In this document: piece by piece, positions 48,301 through 61,500 of the stretch
Numbering within the stretch: the first letter of the stretch is position 1
How the letters are laid out: each line of letters opens with the position of its first letter
Translations under genes and position numbers: made by a program
Assembly (NCBI GenBank): GCA_958298945.1
Contig: OY282605.1
Span: forward strand, 109,674,267 to 109,738,266
DNA: 64,000 bases
From: Atherix ibis
Taxonomy: Eukaryota > Arthropoda > Insecta > Diptera > Athericidae
Direction of reading: 5' to 3'
Notes under the pieces: model-generated
Database searches by the model: none
What the model was told of the DNA's origin: nothing
The model's input: only the letters and a program-made list of their open reading frames with translations

Positions 48301-51300
48301 CTCAAAAGAATGATATTAAAAGTGTGTATTTACAGAAAAGTATTATTAATAAAATTTAATTATGAAGCTTGTGTAACGAAAACAGTATTATCATGCAATA
48401 TTTAACATAAACTTCCAAATGAGTAGAAATTGAGCCGAATGGGTCACTGACTGGTTCTGATCTTGGTTTCTTATTTTCTCATCAGAGCCCCAGAATCGGC
48501 TAAACTTAATCTAGTACATTCCTTTCTTAAGCATTTTACGACAGAAACAAATTTGCATTTCCGAATTGAACTGAATATTAATATTTGGCATGTAATTGGA
48601 AATATTCAGAAATTTTTTAAAAATATTTTCTTATCAAAGAAACAAAAAATAATTTGTCTAATCAATATTAGAAATGAATTATTATTAACTGAAATTAGCT
48701 GAAAATGTTTTTAGTATTAATATTAATTCATATAACATACAATAAAAAATATAATATTTATTTGGAAATTTTTCCTATACTTAATAAATTCTTGTTTAGT
48801 TTTCTTTTAATCTAAATATTTTTCAATTGATATAATATCTTAAATTAATCTTATATAATTGCAATTGTTTTTTTTTTTTTGAATTGTTCTATAAAATGTT
48901 TTTGTAGTTACAATGAATAGTTTTTGATTATTTTCCTATTTCATTAATTTATTAATTGTATCTTGTTTTTAAAAAAAAAAAAACATAGAAACTATTTTAT
49001 TAATCACATTTATTTCTTCAAAATTATTTTCACGCTGCTTATATACTACTAATACTACTACTTTTAATAACAATTACTACTATCATTATCTTATTCATAA
49101 TCTCCGTTCAATTGTTTTATCAAATTTCCACTCTATTTGATATAAATTTTAAAAATTCATATTATTTATAATCGAAATTGTGTTGATTTGTTTTTATGGA
49201 AATAAATAAAAATGGAAATAAATAAACAAAAAAAATCAATAAATATCCAAACATATACACTTATACATGACTGTTAAACATATATTAAAATATAACAAAA
49301 TTTAAAAAAAAAATGTAAACAAAAACGAATATAAACGAATACTAATAATCTTTAAACTAACTAAAGTGTGAGACGGAAATCACCAGTTAAGACGATTCAG
49401 ACGAAGAAACCAAATTCGATGACATCCTCGGCCTCAAGGTTTGAACTCTTGATGCGTTTCTTTCTTATAAAAATTTCTTTTTTTCTACACTTTATATACA
49501 ATATTATAATTAGAAAAGTTATTTTTTTGTAATTTCCTTTTTTTTTTCTGAACAGCACATTTTATTGTACAATATGTAAAGGTTTAAGAATTTATGTAAA
49601 AATAAATTTAGTTTTTTATTTTTTACAAACCTTTATTGATTTTTTGTCACATTTAGATATTTTTTTTCACGTTTAAGCACTTTTTGAATTTCAATTTGTT
49701 TTAGTTTGTTTTCTTTTTGTTTTTGTCTCTTATTCTAATTATTTACTAATTTCTAACATATCGCACATGTCTGTGTAGTAAAATTGTCCACTCTTTTATT
49801 TTGTTTTGCAATTATTCTTGAACATACAAACATCCATCCATACATGCATACTGATTAGTTATAATTTTCTATGAATCGAAAAGTAGATTTGATAAATTAT
49901 GTTTATATTATCAAAATAATACTTCATATTTTAATAAATTATTGAAAATTATTTTTTTCCAAAAAAAATTTATGTAATTTATGAAAAAAGCTCAAGGCTA
50001 TCGTTAACTGGCAGTAAACAAAGTCTTTTGGGATCAAGAAGCCAATTGGTATCACCGGCCACAGAACGTCTACCAGCTGGAGGTATGGCCACTAGTAGTA
50101 TAGACAAGAAACTAAGTGCTAGTCCACCTGAATCCCTCTCTACATCAAAAAGAGCATCTTTTGTCGAGGTAATTTCATAAATCAATTAATTAAATAGGTA
50201 AATAGATTTGTATAATAGGTGAAATTTTAACTGTTCAATGAGTGGAGTGAGCCTCTTAATCCGTAGTAAATTAATAATTTCAGAATTTAATAACTACTTA
50301 ATTGTTTAAAATTAGATTAAAAAGATTTCTTTCTCTAAATACTGTCTTTCATAAAATATCGTTAATTTTCTACTAGAAATTGTTAATTGTTTCTATTTAA
50401 AGTTTGATGCAATTCGAATTGCTTTTTTTTGCAAATAAATTCTTTTATCATAAAATTAGACTGGCTTCTTGGAAACATTAAAACCTCAATTTACTCCTGG
50501 ACAATCGCTTACATCACCATCGCCAGCATTAACAACTGAAGATAAAATCAACGCTCTACAGCAACAACAAGAAACGGAAGACTTAAAGAATCAAGTTCGT
50601 GATCTTACAGAAAAATTAGAAACTCTCAAAATGCGGCGTGCTGAAGATAAAGAGCGTCTACGTGAATTTGACAAAATGAAAATGCAATTTGAACAGTTAC
50701 AAGAATTCAAATCGAAAATAATGGAAGCCCAATCGCAACTGCAGCGAGAATTGCAACGGGCTCGTCAAGATGCAAAAGATGCTCTTGAGGCACGTGATCG
50801 CCATATGGAAGAGATGTCAGAATTATCCGAAAATGTTGAATTGATAACTTTGGATAAGGAAATGGCTGAAGAGAAAGCTGACACGTTACAGCTAGAATTG
50901 GAATCATCCAAAGAACGTATCGAAGAGTTAACACTCGATTTAGAAATTCTTAGAACTGAAATGCAAAATAAAACAAGTATAATAATTGGTTTTAGTTTTC
51001 TGTCAATAAAGAAAATCATTTGCTAATTTAATTCGACTATTTTCCAGGTACTGGTGGTGCAGTTGTAGAAAATGGAGCATCTATTTTTGAATTCAAGCAG
51101 CTGGAGCAGCAAAACGTCCGACTTCGTGAAACATTAGTCCGTCTTCGAGATTTAAGCGCTCATGAAAAACATGAAATACAAAAACTTTCCAAAGAGTTGG
51201 ATACTAAAAAGTCCGAGGTAGCTGAGCTCCAAAGGACAAAAGAGAAACTTTCATCTAAGGTAAAAATTTAGCATTCTGATAAGCTAAGAATTAAATTGAC

Positions 51301-54244
51301 ATTTTAAATTCAATGTTTTTCTAGATCGATGAACTGGAAGCGCAAGTAGTAGATCTTCAAGAACAAGTGGATGCTGCTTTGGGAGCTGAAGAAATGGTCG
51401 AGCAGTTGGCAGAAAAGAAAATGGAATTGGAGGATAAAGTTAAGCTATTAGAAGAAGAAGTTGCCGAACTGGAGGCTCTAGAGGAGGTTCACGAACAATT
51501 GATCGAAAGCAATCATGATTTGGAAATGGATTTGCGTGAAGAACTGGATTTGGCATTATCAGCGAAACGGGAGATGATACGTGAGAAAGAAGCAGCACTG
51601 GAAACGATTGTCGATCGTGACCAAACTATTTTAAAATTCCGTGAGCTCGTCCAGAAATTGAACGAACAAATGATCGATATGCGGGAGAAAGTAACCAAGA
51701 AGGAGGAACTTTCGAAGCCAGCAAAGGATACAATTGCAGACACCATTGACTTTAAGCAAATGTTTGCCGAGTCAAAAGCGTACACTCGCGCTATTGACTT
51801 GCAACTACGGCAAATCGAATTGTCACAAGCTAATGAGCATGTTCGGTTATTCTCCGCCTACATGCCGGAAACATTCATGTGCCGCGGCGGTGACCACGAT
51901 GCCATTCTCGTCATTCTTCTGATTTCACGAATTGTCTTTAAGTCTGGTATTATAGTTACGCAAGCAAGAGATAGATTCCCAGCCGTTGCCAGTATCGATC
52001 GATCTTCTATAACCCAGGGCCACTCAGTTCACCAATTCGCCTTTAAATCGCGACTATTGCATCACGTTCATAACCTACAGACCATTATGCATCAATTCTT
52101 GTACGGACTAAATACTTGCAACCCAGATACGCTATTAAAAATTGGAGCTTCCATTCCTGAGATGATCGCACAAGAAAAAATTGTCGATGGTGTAATTGAA
52201 CTGCTAAAAGCGAATCAACTCGATGAAAATTCATCAACCGAAAGTATAATTTTAATTTTTTTTCTCTTATGTGGTTACGATCTTTAAATGTGTTTTTGTT
52301 CTCATTAAAGATCTAGAAAAATGTGTTGCCTTCTTCAATGCAATACATTCCGTGTTATTGGGCAGCGAGGACTTAATGAACGAAACTCAAATGGTCAGAG
52401 ACTACGTAGCCTCGCTTGGTGCTGCATGCGATTCAATTAGCACTGATGCAGGAACAATGCAAGCTCTAATTAAGGTATGCTAGATTTTATATAAATTATT
52501 GACTTTATGTATTTACTACTTACTAATAACTATTATAGGGTGGCGATGAAACTAGTGATTCTGGTTTGCTTATGCAGTACATTATACAAAATACAGAGAC
52601 TATCCGTCAACATCTGAAACTTGTTAAGCGAAGATTGCCTCAGGTAAATGGAGTGCTCAGAATTCGATTAAAAATTGTTTTTATTAAATTTATGCTCTTG
52701 CATGACTGGCAACTAAGGACGCGCATGTGATTAAATGTGGTCTTTCGATGAAGACAATCCAAAATTTGAAAAATACTGGCGACCAGTTATGTAAAGCAAT
52801 GTGTGTTATGCACATTACAATAAAGCAAGTTTTGCAAAACTTAGCATTGGAAACTGGTATGTTGAACAATTTAAATGAGAAGTGTGTGTGTTTTTATGTA
52901 TTAATATTGGATTGTATTTTTTTTTAAATCGGTTTCAATCAATCGTAAAAATAGACAATGATGCATCGATTAGCCATGTGAAATTGTTTGAAATATTATC
53001 AAATGCTTGCGAACAAGTCTACGAACAAGAAGACCGCGGCCCAGCACAGAATTTACGAACGGTTCTGAGTACCACAAATACGGACATGTCCCAATTAGCA
53101 CAATATTTACTTGATCACGAATATGAAATAATGTCAGCTCCTGTTCAAAACGTAGAGAAACCGGTAGCGCCAATAGTTCTTCGTGCCCAATTCGTTAAGA
53201 AACAACTTGAGGAGACAAAAACATTAACGGCAACTTTAGAAAACCGTGAAGCGGAAATAAGACAGCTTAAATTGGCTGCTAAAATGAAGCAAAGTGAACT
53301 TTCTGAAATGCAAATCCGTAAGGATCTGGCAGAGAAGAAATTGTCAGTGTTACAGCATGATCACGAGATAAACACTGAGAAATTACAACGCAAATATGAT
53401 GAAACATTGGCGTTACTTAAGAAGAAAGAGAAAGAGTACGAAGAAACAATGGACCATCTGCAGAGTGATATCGATTCATTAGAGAATGAGCGCGGTGCGC
53501 TAAGAGAAAAACTGAAATCGATCAACACCAAGAAGGGTGGTGACCTTAAGAATTCTACAGCGTTCGGTCAGCTCTCTTCTTACATATTCCATCCAGTTTT
53601 AATAAGTTAAACTGCTATTTTTTTTATGCAATTTCAGATATAACAGCTGGATCACCATACATTGCACAAGAGCTTATGTTACTGAAGAAAGCCTTCAATG
53701 ACGAGAGAAGTGAGCGTCTTAGATTACAAGCGCAGGAATTCAAGAAAACTTTGAACAAACTTGAACCAATTTATGTGCCTAAGCCAAAAGATAATCGAAT
53801 TTCTGAACTAGAAAACGATTTAGCGAAAATGAAATATGTAATTTTTAATGAATTTATTTTTATATCTTCACTTTTCCGAAAAAAATCTTTATTTTGATGT
53901 TATTGCATCTGTAATTTTTGTTGTTGCAGGATTGGGTTATGACAATGGTAAAAGGTGCTGAGTTCCCATCAAAGAAAACTTCCCATGCTAATATTCACAA
54001 ACTAATTCAAGATCATCAAAATCGTCAGAAATTGATTCGTGATGATATAAAAGTACAAAATAATTATTTAAAATAATATTGTTTACAATTATCATTTTTC
54101 TTTTCTTTAAAGCTTAAAGCAAATTTATTAGCATCCGAGGTTTTGAATGAATATCTGCAAAGGAAACCGCACAGAGCATCTAAGGGTGATTTTTCACAAT
54201 TTCCAACAGTTGAGCTTTCAAAAGCTCTAAAATCTTTGAACTGA
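42347..54244 (+). CDS. Gl: Dynactin subunit 1, p150Glued
   Basis: Sixteen coding exons join in frame to about 1247 aa: 42347-42523, 42611-42726, 45210-45242, 47780-47824, 49367-49438, 49991-50168, 50460-50976, 51048-51259, 51325-52243, 52311-52474, 52539-52643, 52718-52856, 52955-53566, 53638-53837, 53930-54052, 54113-54244. The N-terminal CAP-Gly domain ([29 protein letters not shown]) binds microtubule plus ends and EB/CLIP tails. A Ser/Thr- and basic-rich linker follows, then coiled coil 1 ([20 protein letters not shown] through [18 protein letters not shown]), the globular inter-coil region ([37 protein letters not shown]) and coiled coil 2 ([20 protein letters not shown]). It is the dynein-activating arm of dynactin in the cytoplasm. 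Order and length match Drosophila Glued. The domain's GKNDG motif reads GKNNG. Confidence 0.95.
43499..44523 (-). mobile_element. Degenerate full-span mariner, family C
   Basis: Inverted ends GGTGTATAAGCTTAAATCC (left) and the complement of GGATTTAAGCTTATACCTC (right). On the minus strand the remains read as a classic mariner: [14 protein letters not shown], then GRIGxxxQ-type HTH scraps, [20 protein letters not shown] (first catalytic aspartate), a deletion, [15 protein letters not shown], and the [12 protein letters not shown] equivalent in a shifted frame. Many stops. It lies in the large intron between dynactin exons 2 and 3. Confidence 0.8.
45210..45242 (+). other. Gl: Dynactin microexon 3, 33 nt
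   Basis: ATTACATAG acceptor, 33 exonic bases, GTAAGC donor. It enters and leaves in the same codon phase as its neighbours, so it can be included or skipped without changing the frame. It adds about 11 residues, [10 protein letters not shown] plus a split codon, strongly basic. It fits the position of the basic, alternatively spliced exons just after the CAP-Gly domain in vertebrate p150Glued, which tune microtubule binding. No transcript evidence here. Confidence 0.75.
45963..46807 (-). mobile_element. Mariner family B copy 2
   Basis: 845 bp flanked by TA on both sides (45961-45962, 46808-46809), ends CGAGGTCTGTTCAAAAAGT and its complement. Minus-strand coding remains: [35 protein letters not shown] (first catalytic aspartate), [31 protein letters not shown] (second), [18 protein letters not shown] (third). 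The left inverted end is shortened by about 60 bp relative to copies 1 and 3. It is the best-preserved copy of the catalytic core but lacks the helix-turn-helix region. It lies in the dynactin intron between exons 3 and 4. Confidence 0.88.
47780..47824 (+). other. Gl: Dynactin cassette-type exon 4, 45 nt
   Basis: Acceptor CGTGTTTAG, donor GTAAGT. Forty-five bases give [14 protein letters not shown] with split codons at both ends, same phase on both sides. Serine/threonine and basic, like the linker it belongs to. Confidence 0.7.
48170..48346 (+). repeat. 88-bp tandem duplication in a dynactin intron
   Basis: TAATCGGTGTTAAAACGGAA starts at 48170 and again at 48258. The two copies are identical except for the length of a T-run (9 and 10). 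It is a recent local duplication. Confidence 0.92.
49367..49438 (+). other. Gl: Dynactin cassette-type exon 5, 72 nt
   Basis: Acceptor TAACTAAAG, donor GTTTGA. Gives [18 protein letters not shown] then TSSAS, again symmetric in phase and basic. An alternative AG at 49386 would put a stop in frame, so the upstream acceptor is preferred. Confidence 0.7.
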
Positions 54245-55529
54245 GAAATTTAACTTTTGTATTAAACTTCATAATTTACTTAATATTTTTATTTATTTTT
54301 TTGAGTATTAACGAAAATTAATATAAAAATTATCTTCTCATTTTCTAACGTGATATACAATATTTATTCATACATACATATATAAATGCATATTTATTAA
54401 ATAAAAAACTATTTGTAAAAATGAAATAATAATAAAAGACGATAAAGTTGTAAAAATACTCATTTATTAAATGTTTTTGTTATTTTGATTAGTTTTATTA
54501 TGATCAGTAATGTAGAACTGAATAAAATAGTTTCGTATGCGGTGTGCTAGTTATGTGTACAGATCAGTCTCTGTCTAAATTAATGTAGTTGTAAATACAA
54601 AAAAAATTATATACAATTAGCTTTGAAAGGTTAGAACTCCTATATCACGGTCACAGATGCTGCCGTTAATAACAACACAATCCAGTCGGGTTAATAATAA
54701 TACGGAGTCATTTCCAGTGGCATTGGAATTTCCTATTTATAAATGTAGACCATCAACATAAGTAATAAAAAACAAGAAATTTTTATGGAATACTTGAAAA
54801 CACCTTTAGTGCTTGAGTGTTTTCAGTACTTAATGCAATTCTATACACTTAATAATGAGTCATATGAGATTTTTTGATATATTGACCAACGAGCGGTAGA
54901 AGCTGCCTTATTCGGAAGTTCTTAGTTATATCCAAATTACTCCATCTATTAGCATATTAGCGATTTACTCCTTCTGTCCTAAATCAAAGCAAAAATTGCC
55001 CCAAAAGTATTTTTATCATTTTATTTTTAGAAACCAATTTTATTCAATTTAATAATCCTGTGCAACTACCTATTTCTCCTCTTATACTGATAGAATCTCT
55101 CCCAATCCCAGGCATCTTCAGTGAAATTTTTGCTATTATGGAACTTGAACAGTTGGCAATAATTTTTCCCAATTCTTAATTTAATCTACTTTACACAAAA
55201 CTAAATATAATTCTTTTCTTGCTAATACAACCGAAAATAAAGCCTTACAATGCCCTCAGTATCGTGGATCTAGCAGATCCCCAAGAAATCCTTACATCGA
55301 AAACAAAAGCAAAATAATTCACTTGAAAACTTTATTCAATTTTCTTACAATATAATAAAAATAATCAAAATACAATCAAATGTATCGAATAATTTTGGTA
55401 TAATTTAACCTATTTTAAGTGTTTCAATTTAAATTAATTTAAAAAATATATAAAAAAATATGACTAATTTTTTGTCATTTTATCACCAAAAAAATAATCT
55501 TATTCGGATTAATGATTTACTATGGTTTA
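54245..55529. other. Region between two convergent genes
   Basis: Holds the 3' untranslated end of dynactin (several AATAAA-like signals, for example near 54398) and, from the other side, the end of the patched-domain gene. No further gene seen. Confidence 0.5.
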
Positions 55530-58500
55530 CTATGTACAAACTGCGTCATTATGTGCGTTTTCATTTGGATGCAATTTATGCATCTTTTCCAATTCTTCAT
55601 CTTCATTATTACAATCACCATTGGTCTCTTTGATAGCAATCGATTTGAATGCTATTGGACCCACCAAGCTAAGTATTACAGGCAGTAATACTACCCCATG
55701 GAATAAACCAAATGTAACCACTAAGAAAAATATCTATTCATAAATTAAAAATAAAACAAGAAATAAATTTTATTAATAGCTGGAAAAATAGAAACCAATT
55801 TTAGCGAATACCTTTGAGAATGCGTTGAAGGTGTACGCTTCGGAGGTGGATAGGAGCGACACCCCTAAAAGCGTTGATGCACCACCAAAGAGAACAGCAG
55901 CTCCAATATGCAATATTGTCGATAGCGCCCTTTCGTTTCGAGTACCTTTATCAGTCAATATGAACGTCTGCCCAATATGGGCTGCATAATCTACACAGAG
56001 ACCAACTGCCAACTGAAGTCCAATGCAAGATACAGTATCGATGGTTAATCCCCAACGCTGCATGAATCCACCCACATTTACCTATGCGCACAAAAATACA
56101 AAAAAAAAATTTCATCAATGAATTTTTGCTACACTTTCATCTCTTTGGAATAATCTACAAACCAGTGTCAACAGTACGCAAATGAATATCCAAAAGCATA
56201 TTTGTATATTAACGATTATCAATAAAGTGCACACCATTACACAGATCAGAGCGAGACCAACATTCCGATATATTTCTCTATCGATTATCTAAAAATATTT
56301 GCACAAATTTTGAATAAAAAAATTGAAAAGAAATTTCACAAACGAAATCACACCTCGTCAGTTACCCAATTTGTGAACACTTTACCCCAAGCTGTAACAT
56401 AACCACTATCCAATGTCATGGTACTATTGTCAACAAGATCTTCAACTAGATGCATCGCAGCTAAATATTCGGTTCTATTTGTGAACTTTCGAAATCGGAA
56501 ATTTATCCAAGATAACTTTATGTAAGAGAAAAAAAAACAGATAAAAATAGTACAACAAATACATTAACAAAAAAATCTCCGATGCAGACTGCTTACCGTA
56601 ACATTTGGTGTAGATTGACCACATATCAGCGGCCCATCGAATCTAAAGTACGCCTGGTATTTGCCACCTTCGATGCTGAATAAAAATTCTGACAGAATCT
56701 CTCGCCAATCATTATCGTTTAAATACTCTTTCGTTAAATCTAAACCAAAATTTGATTAACTTTTCTATTATCATTTATAAATATAAAAAATCTATTAAAT
56801 TTTCACCTTTATTTAGACGATGTTTGTTTTGTACATAATTAAAAAATGGCACCGTCCATGAATCGACGTTGTAGAAAATATCACCACGTTCCTCCATAAT
56901 ATCAGCAAGATGAGCAATTTGTTGTAAACTTTTTGGATAATTAATTCTGCCCATAAAAACAGAAGCTTCAAATCCTGAAAAAATAGGGTTTGAAAAATAA
57001 ATTGACAAATACAATTTGAAAAAAATAAATTGACAAATACAATTTGGGGGTGGTTTTTCTTAAAAAAGATTTGGCTCACTTTTAATGTAGAAATTCTTAA
57101 CACAATTTTATGAAAAATAAAATTATATTAAAATAACTGAAGTATGTGAGTCCATCATTGTCTAAAACAATCTTTAATAGCAATGATAGACAAATAAAAC
57201 TTTAGAAATCTTAATCGTAAATCAAAGTAGTTTCTTTTTGAAATTATCTCTTCACAATACCCCAGATTTGCTAGTTTTTACGAGAACGGACATTACTGGA
57301 AGCGATCTGGCAGCACTGCAGACTAGCCCCTTAACCTCGTCCAGTAACTACGAAACCTTATAGTGCTTGAGAGTGAAGTTGTGGTTTTGTAGTGCGCTAT
57401 GAAAAAAATGGTCATCAATAGAGCCATGATGTGCCATCAAATTTTATGTTACGGTTGGTGAATTTGCAGTGAGCCTATGTGAAACATTCCTTATCAAGAG
57501 AACAACTTATTCGGTGCCATAAATCATTTTTGGTGGGCAAAGAAGGAGTGGAAGTCGAACCTGACTCAGAGAGTCCTTCAAGATCGTAAACTGATGAAAA
57601 CGTAAAACGATTGATGGAAGAAGTCCTTGAAATGTTTGGAAATAGTATTCTTTGCATCAGGTCGGGCATTTCAGATACTAAGATACTACACCATAACTAC
57701 GCTGTCTGTCACATGGCCTTCCGCATCAATCAGTTTTTAGAAAAAGAGATTCCTTTGGTCCTCTCCCCCCTGCGATATTCATGTGAAATTTGTCTTGTTA
57801 CTATCGTTGCTATCTATGATCAATACCAGTAGTGACCTACAGGTCTTGGCGGACTCGCGGCCTGAGATGGGCCAGCAGTGACTAGGAATTTTCAAGGTTC
57901 CTTTACTGTAGCTCTCTAAGTGAGGAGTACCTCCAAGTTCTCTTGAAACAGAACTGATACCATGGGGAGCCGGCATACCCACGATGGTTCGTCCACCGTG
58001 CCCGGCGAAAGGGAAAAGCCTTTGGCTGACACGTGATGGCTGTGGTTTAATATATACATCACGGATGCAGTCTTGGGACTGGAGGTAAGGGATGCCAGAT
58101 TCCCGAATGCTATCACTGCAGATGATACTAGAGGTTTAGGTAGGACTTGTAACTGACTGTTAGCAATGATCCTGCCTGTTAGGATCCGGCGGGACCAGAT
58201 GGTGGCACCAATGTGTGCGGAAGAACGAGGGGAGCGGTGTACAGGTTGCGATGGAAAGGTGGAATAATTGACTGCTTCATGGTATGAAACACGAAGAATG
58301 GTTTAATGATGGAATGGTATACCATATGAGGCCACTTACCATGAGGGAATCGTGTTAAGTGGCCTCATATGGTATACCATTCAAAATAAAAGTGATGGAA
58401 AAAATAAAATCATTCTCAATAGTTTTCTGCCACATATCGTATGTATTTTTTGGAAATATGATCACCTAACTGTCATAAACTTGCTTTATTATATCATCTA

Positions 58501-61500
58501 AATTACAGTTTGCTTATTTTTGTTTTATTTGGTTAATTTGTTAATTTTTATGAAAAAATACTTATTTATGCTTATTCTTAATTCAATGTGCGAAAAATAC
58601 CAAACGGAATTTTTGACGCGGCACTTGATCAACAACAGATTTTGTTATGATCTTTTGGTATGACTGAGGTCAAAATTTGATTTTCTTCTTTTAGTCTAAA
58701 ATCGCTTTCACTATTTTAACGGTGAACTCAGGACTTTAGAGACATATCTATCACAATTAATCTAATCTGCAGATACTATGCCGTCAAGGAAGCGGATCAA
58801 TAAATTTTATTTCCGATTTTATGATTAAATTATGTGGCCATTAACTTATGAAGCAGAGTTGTATGCTTTGAATAGTGAAGGATTAAAATATAAAATATAA
58901 ACTTCCTGGGCTTAAACCAATTTAAATAAATAATATAAATTGTTTTTTTTTTTAAATAAAGAAAACATATCATAAATATTTTATAAAATAATTCTTCACA
59001 ATCAAATTACTAATTCCCACCCACATGGATTCGAACTCAAGATAACCCAGGACATTTATCCACAACTAATGGGCATCCTGGCTGCGAGTATATAACTAGC
59101 CGATTTCGAACTAAATACCGCCACGAACAAGTCGCAAACGTCCCAATCTCACCAAATTAGGGCACATTTTGTTTAATATTTTTTATTAAAAAAAAATAAA
59201 AGCCTTTTATAATTAAGTTTTTGTTAGTTTTCAATTCGATATAAACCTTGTGCACATACCTGATTCAGGATAGTAATGACGTTTATTTATCACATAATCG
59301 TGTAAATAATTATTCTCTGGAATTAGCCAAAAAACATCAAATTTTTGCTCTAATCTCAATAAACTTTCAATACTGAAACCAGTTAATCCAATTACAGATA
59401 GTATTATGAGTATCTTAATAAATTTATTAAAAAATAGAAGAAAAAAAAATGTTTATTAAAAGAAAAAAATGAAGTGTATTCTTTATTATTCAATTAAAAC
59501 AATTAAATTTTTTTTAAGTAGAAAAAAAAATAATTTTCTATTAAACCAATTATTGTTCACTTACCTTTCCTGGTATTGTTAAAATTATTTTCGAGTATAA
59601 AATTTCCAACATTTTATGCATTAAATCATATTCACAAGAAACTTTTCCTTCTTCAGCGTTACTCTGAACTACACAAGGTAAAAATGCATTTCGTTTTGAT
59701 TTGATCCTGTATTCGTCCAATGTAAAAATCGCAACAAAAAATGTTATTGCATACAAATATGTCATTATAACTCCAACGGCTGCATACAAACAGAAGGATT
59801 GAAGCGATGGTAAAACCTTGCATATGACAAGAGCAAAAATATTTCATTAAAAAAAAGTCGTAAGCACTATAAGAAAATCATAGTTACGGTCATAGCACCA
59901 GCGAAAAATGCAACCGCATCAGTTACGGATGTGACAGTGATCGCAGCGCCGGCGTGTTGCATCATCGATCCCATTTTCTGTTCGATGGTCAAATCCTGTT
60001 GTTTCTCTAATTTCCTCCAACAAGCCATTAGTACGAACATATCGTCAACACCCAGGCCCATTAGAAGGAATGGCAATGAACTATGAACTGGCCCGTATGG
60101 TATTCCTAACACTGAGCATATTCCACAAGCTGAGAGGAATGCCAGCCCAATCGATAATAGACCAAAGCCGCCTAATGTGATCTTTGCAATAATTTAAACT
60201 TTTTTCGATACAAAATATAAAATGTTTCTTCAATTGCTTACTCTCATCTCAATGCAGCTGAATTTTGATAGAACAAGTTGGATAAAAATGAACATTAGAA
60301 TAACTCCCACGAATATTTTGCTGGATTCGTGAAGCATTGTACTGAAGCTGATATCACCAAAACTATTGAAGAAAAACAGAAAAACAAAATTATAAGAATT
60401 CAAACTATCCGAAAGAATTCAAATAATTATCCAAATTGAGAAATTCTACTTAAATTAACGTAAATCAAAATTTATTAATAAGGTCCCTAAAACATGTGCT
60501 AAGGGCTAATTTGTAGCACCAAGACTATGAGGTTACTTTGGCAACTTCATAAACGAGGTCTGTTCAAAAAGTATCGCGAATTTTGAATTTCCGAGGGTTA
60601 CGTTTATTTGATTTTCGATTTTTTGTGGCGTTATGTTGGTACTCATGTCTCTCACTTATGCCGACAAGTTTGGCCATTTTTAATGTTCAGTTAATTTTTG
60701 ACAACTGCTTTGCTTGCACGTATTTTGGCTCGTCTTCGATTTTTGCTCAATTTTGACCAAAAACAGCATTGCATTAACATTGCTAAGGAACTGTTGGACT
60801 CTGTCCGCGACGACCCAAATTTGCTCCAGAGAGTCATAACTGTTGACAAATTATGGGTTTATGATTATGACGTAGAAACCAAAGCTCAATCATCCCAAGC
60901 AGCCGCACGAGCCAAGACCGAAAAAAGCGCGTTAAGTTCGGTCGAATGTGAAGGTCTTGCTTACAGTTTTCTTCGATTGCAGGGGCGCAAGTTGCGTGAA
61001 GCAATCCTCCAGAAACGCCCGTGTTTGTGGAAGAACAAAAATTGGCTTTTGCACGATGATAACGCCCCTACTCGCGCATCGTTGCTTGTGCGCGAATTTT
61101 TGGCCAAAACAACTCACTAATAATGCCGCAGCCACCATATTCTCCAGATCTGGCCCCCTGTGACTTTTTCTTGTTCCCGAAACAGATTCTTTGATCCATT
61201 TTTTGGAATGGACAAAAATGGAAGACGAGCCAAAACACGTGCAAGCAAAGCAGCTGTCAAAAATTAGTTGAATATTCAAAATGGCCGAACTTGTCGGCAT
61301 AAGTAAGAGACATAAGACCAACATAACGCCACAAAAAAAAATCCAATGTACGTAACCCGCGGAAATTCAAAATTCGTGATACTTTTTGAACAGACCTCGT
61401 ATCTTGTCGATAAGCGTTAAATATGTATTATCAATGCGAAACTGATCAAGGGTTAGTGGTGTTTAGAAGAAAATAATAAAAAGAACTAGCGAAAAATATT

